Source: Flavobacterium antarcticum DSM 19726
GTDB lineage: Bacteria > Bacteroidota > Bacteroidia > Flavobacteriales > Flavobacteriaceae
Direction of reading: 5' to 3'
DNA length: 64,000 nucleotides
Assembly: GCF_000419685.1 (NCBI RefSeq)
Contig: NZ_ATTM01000005.1
Location: 62,001 to 126,000 of the forward strand
Below are positions 26,459-34,780 of the stretch, piece after piece. Below the pieces are notes generated by a model. That model was not told where the DNA came from. It saw nothing but the letters and a program-made list of their open reading frames with translations, and searched no databases. Made by a program: the position numbers and the translations under genes. Each line of letters starts with the position of its first letter. Positions within the stretch are counted from its first letter, which is position 1.

Positions 26459-26856
26459 TTAGTCTATTTATAGCACCACGGTTAAAACCGTAGCCAATGT
26501 TGAGGTATAGAGAAAAATGTATAAAAATTTTAGCTAATTTCTGTTCGATTTGTAGTTGGCAAAATACCAGAATATTGCCCACGGTTTTAACTGTTGAATG
26601 TGTTTAGTTTTAGTATTCGTGTGAGGATATGTGCTTTCCTCGAACTAATTTTTTAGTCTGCAAAATATCAGAATATTGTCCACGGTTTCAACCGTGGGAT
26701 ATTGCAAAGAAATATAATCTGTGCACATTCTTGCAATCTGTGTAAAATTCAAAATCACATTACCTTCTTTAAAATCAATAAATTTCTTCTAATTATTCAA
26801 TAGAAGTAATTCGTGATAATTCATGCAATTCGTTGCTAAACTTTTACTCAAATTCC
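26459..26856. repeat. Non-coding stretch with REP-like palindromes
   Basis: No gene is seen. A palindrome around CACGGTTAAAACCGTAG is at 26471-26494. Two direct copies of about 47 bases are at 26553-26599 and 26654-26700, each containing AAAATAYCAGAATATTG and then CCACGGTTT; the second ends in a perfect CCACGGTTTCAACCGTGG-like palindrome. Downstream are degenerate AATCTGTG and AATTCGTG units typical of flavobacterial intergenic DNA. Confidence 0.75.
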
Positions 26857-26890
26857 TTGAAACCAAAAGCGAATAAAGTTTGTACCTTTG
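26857..26890 (+). promoter_or_regulatory. Promoter of the CvfB-like gene
   Basis: TTG at 26857-26859 and TACCTTTG at 26883-26890 are 23 bases apart, at the upper end of the range reported for this phylum. The ATG at 26910 lies 19 bases beyond. Confidence 0.55.
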
Positions 26891-26909
26891 CACTTTAGAA
26901 AATAAGATT

Positions 26910-27764
26910 ATGATTCAAATAGGAAAATACAATACGCTACAAATATTACGGGATACAAAAGTGGGACTCTTTTTAGGTAATCCAGAAGAGGATCCGGAGG
27001 GAATTCACGACATTTTATTACCGAATAAATATGTACCGCATGAATTTGAATTTGGTCAGGACTTAACCGTTTTCATCTATCTGGATCATGAAGAACGTCC
27101 GGTTGCCACACTTTTAGAGCCGTACATTTTACTAAATGAATTTGCGCTTTTACGTGTAAATTACGTTAATCAAGTAGGTGCTTTTATGGATTGGGGAATG
27201 GAGAAAGATATTCTAGTTCCGTTCAAAGAGCAAGCACGTCCGATGGAAAAAGGAAAGCGTTACTTGGTTTATTTGTACATGGACGAGAAAACAAATCGTT
27301 TGGTTGCGTCAAGTAAAACAAATCAGTTTTTAAACAACGACAACTTAACGGTAGAACGTGGCGAAGAAGTTGAACTAATTGTTTCGCACATTACCGATAT
27401 CGGAATCAACGTAATTATCAATGAACAGTACAAAGGTTTGCTTTATAAAGATGAGGTTTTTGATGATTCAATTCGTACGGGAGATCGTTTGAGAGGTTAT
27501 ATCAAACATATTCGACCTGATAATAAAATTGATGTTTCCCTTGAAAAAATTGGTTACGAACGCATCGAGCCGAATGCAGAACGCATTTTAGATGAACTTC
27601 GTGCAAGTCGCGGTTTCTTACGTTTGAACGATAACAGTCATCCAGAAGACATCAAAACGGTATTGCAAATGAGTAAGAAAACATTCAAAAAAGCAGTTGG
27701 CGCTTTGTATAGAGATAAAATTATCGAAATTAAAGACGACGGAATTTACTTGGTAAAAGAGTAA
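26910..27764 (+). CDS. S1 RNA-binding protein, CvfB-like
   Basis: A protein of about 284 residues made of repeated S1-type RNA-binding domains and a C-terminal winged helix. The ATG at 26910 fits the promoter and gives IGKYNTLQILRDTKVGLFLGNP, the usual start; a TTG ten codons upstream overlaps the promoter. S1-like parts include VNYVNQVGAFMDWGMEKDILVPFKEQ and ELIVSHITDIGINVIINEQYKGLLY. The winged helix is LRLNDNSHPEDIKTVLQMSKKTFKKAVGALYRDKIIEI. CvfB in Staphylococcus affects virulence and RNA metabolism; the role here is unknown. Confidence 0.9.
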   Translation: MIQIGKYNTLQILRDTKVGLFLGNPEEDPEGIHDILLPNKYVPHEFEFGQDLTVFIYLDHEERPVATLLEPYILLNEFALLRVNYVNQVGAFMDWGMEKDILVPFKEQARPMEKGKRYLVYLYMDEKTNRLVASSKTNQFLNNDNLTVERGEEVELIVSHITDIGINVIINEQYKGLLYKDEVFDDSIRTGDRLRGYIKHIRPDNKIDVSLEKIGYERIEPNAERILDELRASRGFLRLNDNSHPEDIKTVLQMSKKTFKKAVGALYRDKIIEIKDDGIYLVKE

Positions 27765-27785
27765 ATATTAAGTATAGAAAGTAAG

Positions 27786-27819
27786 AAAGCCGTTTTTAAT
27801 GCTAAAAACGGCTTTTTTT
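27786..27819 (+). terminator. Terminator after the CvfB-like gene
   Basis: A perfect 13-base-pair stem (AAAGCCGTTTTTA with its complement, loop ATGC) is followed by a T run. Confidence 0.88.
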
Positions 27820-27845
27820 ATTAGTGTAATTTTGAAAAGTCAACA

Positions 27846-28280
27846 TTAAACTACTTCTATATCTGGATTAATTTCGCGTAAAGCGACAATAAATTCTTCC
27901 TTGTCTTTTGGTGAAATGTAGATGTCTGCAAATTTATCATAGTAAATAATCAGTCCATTATTTCCTAATGCGGGTTTTAAAAGGCTATTGCTGTACCATT
28001 TATTCCAATATTCCACCTTTCTAATTTTTGAGATTTCGATTTTTCCACGGATTGGCCCTGAATAATATGATAATATATTTCGGTCGATTTTATATTTGGT
28101 ATCTAATAAAATCCAAACCAACATTCCTGTTATTAAATATAGAATTACTATTCCGAAAATTGGTAATTTTTCAACATCTAATTCGCTTTCAGGTATAAAA
28201 GGAATTGCCAATAAAAAAATAATGATAAGCCAAAGCAGACTTACCATTATATAATTTTTTGAGGATTTGAAAACTTTCAT
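27846..28280 (-). CDS. Small membrane protein with PH-like domain
   Basis: A 144-residue protein with two hydrophobic helices (YIMVSLLWLIIIFLLAIPF and FGIVILYLITGMLVWILL), then a C-terminal region, DTKYKIDRNILSYYSGPIRGKIEISKIRKVEYW, that looks like a bacterial pleckstrin-homology-type domain. Function unknown. Its start touches the end of the C1 peptidase gene (both at 28280), which suggests cotranscription with that disrupted gene. Confidence 0.7.
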   Translation of the reverse strand: MKVFKSSKNYIMVSLLWLIIIFLLAIPFIPESELDVEKLPIFGIVILYLITGMLVWILLDTKYKIDRNILSYYSGPIRGKIEISKIRKVEYWNKWYSNSLLKPALGNNGLIIYYDKFADIYISPKDKEEFIVALREINPDIEVV

Positions 28281-29395
28281 TACAAATTCAATTCTTTTTT
28301 AGTGTTTTTCAACAATGCATTTTTATGTACTAGTACCGAAATGGCTTTCAGTTTTAAATAAGGAACGCTCATGTAAATATAGCCTGCATGACCGATATAC
28401 TTTTCGTCACTTCCCCACGAATTTTTCACTTTATAATATTCGTTTCCTTTTTGATCTTTTACTTTTCCCACAATATGCATCAAATGGTCGTCCATTGTAT
28501 TGTAGTTTTCAAACTCTTGTTGGCGAAATTCAGGAGTAATTTTTTTCTCTGTTTTGATTTCGGTCAAAATGGTTGTTTCATCACTCTCGTTTTCGGGGAT
28601 TACTGCAATACCGTATTTGCTTGAAAATGTTTTTTCGCTAACGTCGGTATCTAGTGCTAACGTGTAGCCTTTTTCCAAAGCATTGTCAATATTGCTTACA
28701 AATTCATTTAAAGGTAAATTGTAAAAAGAACCGTTAGAAAAATTATCTGGAACGTCTAAAACAAAGGTTTTATAATATGGTTCGTTGGTGAAAGAAGTAA
28801 TCGTCACGTAGTCATCAAGTTTCAATTTGGTCATTTCCAAGAAAGTTTTTGGAGTGTATTTCTTGCCTTCGAAAGTGAATTCGGTGATATCTTGACCCAT
28901 ATATTTATCTAAAATAGCACTTACTTCAGACTTCCAAATTGGATCTACTTTCACATCAGGATTGGCATGCTTTTTAACTACCACTTCTAATTCTTCTACC
29001 ATTTTTGAATGGTCGTATTTTGAACTTGTACCCACTAATCCTGGATAAACACTTTGCGGCACCATTCCAGCAATTCTCGCGCTGTTAATTACATCATGAT
29101 TTAATCCGCCTTCGCCAAACTGTGCTTTCCCTTGTCGCATCACATAATTCCATGCTTTTTTAGGATACGTATGACGCACATTGTACATTTCAGACAAGTC
29201 TATTTTCTTTCAAGTTGTTCGCGTGATTTCAGCTTCTAAAAATGAAGTTGATGAAAAACTCCAACACGTTCCTGTATTTCCTTGTGAAATTACCGGTTCT
29301 GCATCAATGTCTTTTATGGTTTGAAATTCATATTTTTGAGCTGAAACAGAGAAGGCGAAAGACATTAAGGCGATCGTTATGAAATGTGTTTTCAT
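28280..29395 (-). pseudogene. C1 (papain/bleomycin hydrolase-like) peptidase interrupted by an in-frame stop
   Basis: Two open frames, 29210-29395 and 28280-29197, are in the same reading frame and together make one 371-residue exported cysteine peptidase. They are separated by one TGA at 29212-29210, in the context EITRTT-stop-KKIDLSEMYN; Gly (GGA) would be the natural codon. The first part has a signal peptide and the catalytic Cys in GNTGTCWSFS (Cys44). The second has the His region DDHLMHIVGKV and the Asn motif KNSWG. A product ending at the TGA would have 61 residues and no His or Asn. It is either a recent pseudogene, a sequencing error, or read through. Confidence 0.85.
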
Positions 29396-29455
29396 GATGT
29401 ATTTAATTTTTAATAAGAACTAAAAGTATTATTTTTACGCTAAAATAAGATAAAA

Positions 29456-30295
29456 ATGGCAACTATAAATTGGAAAACTGTTAAAGATTTTGAAGACATC
29501 ACTTATAAAAAATGCGACGGAGTAGCGCGAATTGCTTTTAATCGTCCCGACGTTCGAAATGCTTTCCGACCAAAAACAACCGCCGAATTAATCCAAGCGT
29601 TTCATGATGCCCAGGAAGATACGTCGATTGGTGTGGTTTTACTTTCGGCAGAAGGACCAAGTTCTAAAGACGGAATATATTCTTTTTGCAGTGGTGGAGA
29701 TCAAAAAGCCAGAGGAGCTCAAGGTTATGTAGGAGAAGATGGTTACCACAGATTAAATATTCTTGATGTGCAACGGATGATTCGTTTTATGCCAAAAGCA
29801 GTCATTTGTGTGGTTCCCGGTTGGGCTGTAGGTGGAGGACACAGTTTGCACGTCGTTTGCGATTTGACGTTGGCCAGTAAAGAACACGCAATTTTCAAGC
29901 AAACGGATGCTGATGTTACCAGTTTTGACGGAGGTTACGGTTCGGCTTATTTAGCAAAAATGGTGGGACAAAAAAGAGCACGTGAAATTTTCTTTTTAGG
30001 AAGAAATTATTCGGCTCAAGAAGCTTTTGACATGGGAATGGTTAATGCAGTCATTCCGCATGATGAGTTAGAAGATACTGCTTTTGAATGGGCTCAAGAA
30101 ATTTTAGCAAAATCGCCAACATCTATTAAAATGCTGAAATTCGCAATGAACTTGACTGATGATGGAATGGTAGGTCAACAAGTTTTTGCTGGAGAAGCAA
30201 CTCGTTTGGCCTATATGACTGAAGAAGCAAAAGAGGGTAGAAATGCATTTTTAGAAAAGAGAAAACCCAATTTCGAAAAAAAATACCTTCCTTAA
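29456..30295 (+). CDS. menB: 1,4-dihydroxy-2-naphthoyl-CoA synthase
   Basis: A 279-residue crotonase-superfamily enzyme that closes the second ring in menaquinone synthesis. Markers are VARIAFNRPDVRNAFRPKT, the oxyanion-hole segment SFCSGGDQKARGAQGY, VVPGWAVGGGHSLHVVCDLTLAS and the family-specific TDADVTSFDGGYGSAYLAKMVGQKRAREIFFLGR. Length and motifs separate it from ordinary enoyl-CoA hydratases. It lies alone between the C1 peptidase gene and the patatin gene but on the same strand as menD, menA and menC. Confidence 0.96.
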   Translation: MATINWKTVKDFEDITYKKCDGVARIAFNRPDVRNAFRPKTTAELIQAFHDAQEDTSIGVVLLSAEGPSSKDGIYSFCSGGDQKARGAQGYVGEDGYHRLNILDVQRMIRFMPKAVICVVPGWAVGGGHSLHVVCDLTLASKEHAIFKQTDADVTSFDGGYGSAYLAKMVGQKRAREIFFLGRNYSAQEAFDMGMVNAVIPHDELEDTAFEWAQEILAKSPTSIKMLKFAMNLTDDGMVGQQVFAGEATRLAYMTEEAKEGRNAFLEKRKPNFEKKYLP

Positions 30296-30328
30296 ATCGA
30301 TAGAACGTAAAGAAGTATTTAATGGAAT

Positions 30329-30383
30329 AAAAAAAAGCAATTGTAGCTAATGATTTAGATCACGACTACAATTGCTTTTTTTG
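30329..30383. terminator. Bidirectional terminator between menB and patatin gene
   Basis: AAAAAAGCAATTGTAG (30331-30346) and CTACAATTGCTTTTTT (30366-30381) pair perfectly, with A and T runs suited to both converging genes. Confidence 0.85.
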
Positions 30384-30398
30384 TATGGAAAAAAATTT

Positions 30399-32738
30399 TT
30401 AATTGGAACGATTCAAAGGGAACCCTACGCCGAAAAATACACGTACTTTATTGACATCGTTGACCCAAGAAACATCAAAAGTAACAGGTCCCAAAATGGA
30501 GTTGTAACCTAAAGTTACACCAGAAGTGAATAAGAAACTTACGTCGTTATAATCTTGCCAGTGGCCTTTCGCCGGAATCATATTATTAACGTAATTATTT
30601 AAACTGCCGAATCCTATTAAAGCCATATCAACATGAGGGATCGCGTATAATTTTGGTTTAAAGTTATACTGCAATCCCAGATTTATTTTAGTGAATTGAG
30701 TAGCGAAAATTTCACCTTGCTGAATCCCAGATAGTGCAAAATTGTCTTTTCTTGGATCTGGTTGATTTCCTCCAAGTGTATATTTAGCTCCTAGTCCAAA
30801 TTTCGAAAACGACACATCATTGCCTTCTTCATCATCTACCACTAAGAAATTTCCTGTAGCACCAAGAATCGCTGTGATTCTTCCATTCAACGGGAATCGC
30901 TTTTCATAGTCTAAACCTACTTTGCTGAAATTTGCAAGTGAACCATTTTCTTTAGGTGCATTAGAATCTGAAAATTGCATTTCCACTTTATTGTTGACTG
31001 ATCTGCTAAAATTCACTTTAAATGAAGCACCATCCGTTGGGAATGAAGTCATATTTAATGTATTGTACACAAAATGAGCTCCAACTTGAATTACGTCTAA
31101 CGAATATGATTTTAGCTTTAATGAAGTTCCTCCAACTTCAGGAGTCAACTTTGGTTTTAAATAAGAATTTTGATAATTGACGTTAAAACCAACATAGCTG
31201 GTCATTGAGGTTATGTTTCGATTGACCTGATTTTCAAATTCAAAATAACGGTAACGTACTTCGTCTTCCTTTCGGTTGTTGAGGTAAGCCTCATGTGTTA
31301 ATCTTTGTCCTAAAGCTTCCGTTCGCCACCACCAATTTCTGTCGTCTCCAAAATTTTTCTGATGTTGCACTCTAAATCGAGGCTGTTCTGCCACATCAAG
31401 TGTAACTAATGAACGTGATGCCGCACCTAAAATATTTCTTCCTGTGTAGTTGACAAGAATACCTACTCCATGAAAACTGTCGTAATGTAGCGAACCTTTT
31501 ACTTGATGTTTCGACCGTTCAAAACCATTAAATTGCAACCCTAGTTTTCCGCTTTTTGAAAATGGTTCAAATGTTATTTGGCTAAAAATTGTGGTACCCA
31601 TCGCACTATTAATACCATCAATAAGTTCTTGTTTGGTGTAAATTTGCCCGCTGTTGATATTGGTTCGCGCTTTAACTAACGGCATGTTTGTCCTACTAAT
31701 ACCTTTGTAAACGATTGTGTCAAGACGCATTTGTTCTCTAACAAATGGAATTTCAACCGTTTCTTTTCTGTAGTCTTTTAAACGTTCTGAGAGTGCTAAA
31801 AGTGCCTCACGATTGTCGGCGACTCCTAATTTTCCTTCTTTATAAATCTCTTGATTTCTTTGAAAATCTGTTGTTCCATACGTTAAGTGTTCCGTGTGAT
31901 TGATTAAAATATCGCAAAGTTCACGATTTTTTGGATTCTTTAAATGACTGCTCATCATTCCGGCCTGAAACAACAATGACGATATACTTTCTAATTCCTT
32001 TTTGCCCATCATTCCATCACCTACATCGCTACCAATTATAAAATCGGCTCCCATATCTTTAGCAACATCAACAGGGAAATTATTTAAAATTGCACCATCA
32101 ACTAACAAAGTTTCCTTAAAAGGAACAGGAGAAAATACGCCTGGTAACGACATACTGGCACGCATGGCAATTGCTAGTGACCCACTTTTTAAAACCACAA
32201 CTCTTCCATTTACGATATCTGTAGCCACTGCTCGAAAGGGAATTGGCAATTTATCAAAATCGTCAATATTGTAACTTGGAAAAGTAAGCAAGGATATAAA
32301 CTGTCTCAAATTTTGATCGTTTAGAAGAAATTTTCCAATTCCTACTTTCCCTTTGACATAATCCATCTCCACTAAGTAGCGATTGAATTCGGTTTTTTCT
32401 TCAACACTCACATTTTTTAAAGAGACACGTCCTCCTATTAGTTCTTCCCAATTTGCTTGTTTGACGATAGCGGCAATACTGTCACCAGAATAACCCATTG
32501 CATAAAGTCCACCAACGACACTTCCCATGCTGTTTCCTACAATTAAATCGGGAACAATGTTTAACGAATCCAATGTTTGCAACAAAGGAATATGTGCGAT
32601 ACCTTTTGCACCACCGCCACTCAGGACTAACGCTATTTTAGGTTTTTTTTGTTGTGCAAATCCGTTAAAAGAAAACAGAATAGAAGCACATGTTGCGATA
32701 TAAAACAAAATGTTTTTTGAAGAGAAACCTTTTCTCAT
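30399..32738 (-). CDS. Patatin-like phospholipase fused to an outer-membrane barrel
   Basis: A protein of about 779 residues, taking the ATG at 32738, which gives a good signal peptide; an in-frame ATG 16 codons upstream is less likely. The patatin domain follows the signal: oxyanion loop SGGGAKGIAH, nucleophile GNSMGS, and catalytic Asp in LVDGAILNNFPVDVA. A POTRA-like linker leads to a C-terminal BamA/TamA-like barrel of about 400 residues, ending in VRVFFGVGFPLN. This is the type Vd layout known from PlpD, where the barrel displays or releases the lipase. Confidence 0.92.
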   Translation of the reverse strand: MRKGFSSKNILFYIATCASILFSFNGFAQQKKPKIALVLSGGGAKGIAHIPLLQTLDSLNIVPDLIVGNSMGSVVGGLYAMGYSGDSIAAIVKQANWEELIGGRVSLKNVSVEEKTEFNRYLVEMDYVKGKVGIGKFLLNDQNLRQFISLLTFPSYNIDDFDKLPIPFRAVATDIVNGRVVVLKSGSLAIAMRASMSLPGVFSPVPFKETLLVDGAILNNFPVDVAKDMGADFIIGSDVGDGMMGKKELESISSLLFQAGMMSSHLKNPKNRELCDILINHTEHLTYGTTDFQRNQEIYKEGKLGVADNREALLALSERLKDYRKETVEIPFVREQMRLDTIVYKGISRTNMPLVKARTNINSGQIYTKQELIDGINSAMGTTIFSQITFEPFSKSGKLGLQFNGFERSKHQVKGSLHYDSFHGVGILVNYTGRNILGAASRSLVTLDVAEQPRFRVQHQKNFGDDRNWWWRTEALGQRLTHEAYLNNRKEDEVRYRYFEFENQVNRNITSMTSYVGFNVNYQNSYLKPKLTPEVGGTSLKLKSYSLDVIQVGAHFVYNTLNMTSFPTDGASFKVNFSRSVNNKVEMQFSDSNAPKENGSLANFSKVGLDYEKRFPLNGRITAILGATGNFLVVDDEEGNDVSFSKFGLGAKYTLGGNQPDPRKDNFALSGIQQGEIFATQFTKINLGLQYNFKPKLYAIPHVDMALIGFGSLNNYVNNMIPAKGHWQDYNDVSFLFTSGVTLGYNSILGPVTFDVSWVNDVNKVRVFFGVGFPLNRSN

Positions 32739-33007
32739 AATTTGTTGGTTATTCGTGAAGTAAGTGGTGTGAAAATTTAGAAACAAAATTAAAGATACTA
32801 TATTTTGTGAAATAAAAATTTAATGTGTTGCAAATAATATTTGTCAATAAAGCATCTGAAATTATATAATAGAAAGTGCAAAAGTCTACTATTTAATTCA
32901 ATTAATTTCACTTGTGGCTATCATTTTTTAAACCTATATATGCCGGGTATTTTTAAATTTTTAGGCAACAGTAGTATAATGAAAGTTTTTTGATTCAAAT
33001 TTAAAAA
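32739..33007. other. AT-rich intergenic DNA without evident features
   Basis: Between the patatin start and the terminator of the barrel gene I see no gene, RNA or repeat. It presumably carries the patatin promoter, but no clear TAnnTTTG was assigned. Confidence 0.5.
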
Positions 33008-33048
33008 TAAAAACTGCATAACAAGAATGCTCTCGCTATGCAGTTTTT
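33008..33048 (-). terminator. Terminator of the outer-membrane barrel gene
   Basis: AAAAACTGCATA and TATGCAGTTTTT pair across a 16-base loop, with T on the minus strand, about 27 bases beyond the stop. Confidence 0.75.
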
Positions 33049-33074
33049 AACTTTATAAAATATTTTACGAAGTT

Positions 33075-33977
33075 CTACCTGCCAAAACTATACCGCACAC
33101 CAAAATTGAATCCAATACCACTTGCATTTACAAATTGTGTTGGAATTTTCCGAACAGAATTTGGGTCAGAAACGCCTTGAGTATAATCATCTGAAAATTC
33201 AAAATGGGTTTCATTTTTAGGTAAATCTGCCAATTGTTGCCCCGGAACGAATACAGTTCCGTTAGGAGTTATTGCAGTCGTTTCGTATTCTTTTATTTCT
33301 GCAGTTTTGCTTTTTATGCTTAAATTTTTGAATTCAAACTCGCCAAAGACATGAAGTCGCGGTCCTATTGGATAAGTCACACCTAAAGCGCCAGCATAAC
33401 CCAAACTGAATTTCGCTGTTACTTCCGTTTTCGCGCTGACATTTACGTCAACTCCCGGACCTCCGGCGTTTGGAGCATATGCATCGCTGTCAATATATAA
33501 TTTCCCCACAGCAGGAATTAAAAATCCGATTCTTGCGTATGGATTTAATTTGCTAAACGCTGGAGTAATATAAAGCGCTGGCATTAAGTCTAACCCTTGA
33601 AGGTGTGCTTTGGCTTCCGACTGCATCAGTGGACTCGTTAATTTTCCGATCGTTTTTTCTTCACCAGTAAAATAGTTAAATCCAAGTTCAGCCCCGATAT
33701 ATGGATTGAACATATAACCGAAGGTTAAGTTCGCTTTGAAACCACTTCCCAAAGTTCCATTTAAGGCTTTTATTCTCTGGCTTCCATCAGCATTAACAGT
33801 GACATCTGTGGATTGCTGTATCATCGTCAATCCATTTGGATCCGCATTATTAAATTCTGTTTTTCCAGATTCCATGGAGTATCCACCGCCGCCTCGAACA
33901 TAAAATTCCTGAGCTATTGTCTTTGTACTTGCAGTTATTGCAACCAATGTGAATAAAAAAACACATGTCTTTTTCAT
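33075..33977 (-). CDS. Outer-membrane beta-barrel protein
   Basis: A 300-residue exported protein with a signal peptide cleaved near TIAQEF. Alternating aromatic and glycine strands (FYVRGGGGYSMES, GFKANLTFGYMFNPYIGAELGFNYFTG, LNPYARIGFLIPAVGKLY, FSLGYAGALGVTYPIGPRLHVFGEFEFKNLSIKSKT) and a C-terminal GFNFGVRYSFGR ending in aromatic plus Arg indicate a small barrel of the OmpW/OprF-like superfamily. Long polar loops suggest surface exposure. No specific ligand can be named. Confidence 0.85.
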   Translation of the reverse strand: MKKTCVFLFTLVAITASTKTIAQEFYVRGGGGYSMESGKTEFNNADPNGLTMIQQSTDVTVNADGSQRIKALNGTLGSGFKANLTFGYMFNPYIGAELGFNYFTGEEKTIGKLTSPLMQSEAKAHLQGLDLMPALYITPAFSKLNPYARIGFLIPAVGKLYIDSDAYAPNAGGPGVDVNVSAKTEVTAKFSLGYAGALGVTYPIGPRLHVFGEFEFKNLSIKSKTAEIKEYETTAITPNGTVFVPGQQLADLPKNETHFEFSDDYTQGVSDPNSVRKIPTQFVNASGIGFNFGVRYSFGR

Positions 33978-34264
33978 TTTACTAATTTTTATATTACTGA
34001 TCTATTTTCTCTTACCTTAAATTTCTCGTATTTCAAGGCACGATGGAAGGTAAGAAATTTGAATTGAAGGTTTTTTCTTATTATAATAATCTTAACAATT
34101 TAGTAATTCCAATGACAACACGTTATTTTTGATGAAACCAAAGGACAATCGTGTAATTTTTAGAAGTTTATTTTTTTGTACTTTTACCTTGTTAAACAGT
34201 GGTCCATTGCCGATAATTGACATTGAATCAAGCAAAACATAATTTATTTACTAATTACAATTTA

Positions 34265-34780
34265 ATGGAGCAATTTTCAAATAATACAATCGATATTAAG
34301 CAATTACCTCGTTTTGAAACCGTAGCGTTTCAAAAACTTGAGCCTAATTATTGGAAAGTTGTCCTGATTAATCTTTTTATTACCGTAGCTATTTTAAGTA
34401 TTGGACTGGGAATAGTGTACTACTTGGTCGATGAATTCCGCAAAGAAGCAATTTACCTCGTGATCACTTTAGGAGTGATAATCGCGATCACTTTTGTATT
34501 TTCACGCATCAGTTTTGTGAAAAAAGGTTTTGCTTTTCGGGAACACGACGTTCTTTTTAAAAACGGTATTATCGCCACAAATACAATTATTATTCCTTAC
34601 AATCGGGTTCAACACGTCGCTTTGCACGAAGGTTGGTTGTCGCGCTATTTTGGCTTAGCCAAAGTAGAGATTTTTACTGCTGGCGGAAGTTCAAGTGACA
34701 TTAAAATCCCAGGTATTGAAAAGGAGCAAGCCGAGAAAATAAAGCAATTGTTGATGGGTAAAATTCAACAACAACTCTAA
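34265..34780 (+). CDS. PH-domain membrane protein, YdbS-like
   Basis: A protein of about 171 residues (ATG at 34265; an earlier in-frame start at 34217 adds 16 residues and seems less likely). Two helices (VVLINLFITVAILSIGLGIVYYL and AIYLVITLGVIIAITFVFS) precede a bPH2 domain (FREHDVLFKNGIIATNTIIIPYNRVQHVALHEGWLSRYFGLAKVEIFTAGG). It overlaps the YdbT-like gene by one base (TAATG), so they form a translationally coupled pair as in Bacillus ydbS-ydbT, a system linked to resistance to some antimicrobial peptides. Confidence 0.85.
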   Translation: MEQFSNNTIDIKQLPRFETVAFQKLEPNYWKVVLINLFITVAILSIGLGIVYYLVDEFRKEAIYLVITLGVIIAITFVFSRISFVKKGFAFREHDVLFKNGIIATNTIIIPYNRVQHVALHEGWLSRYFGLAKVEIFTAGGSSSDIKIPGIEKEQAEKIKQLLMGKIQQQL

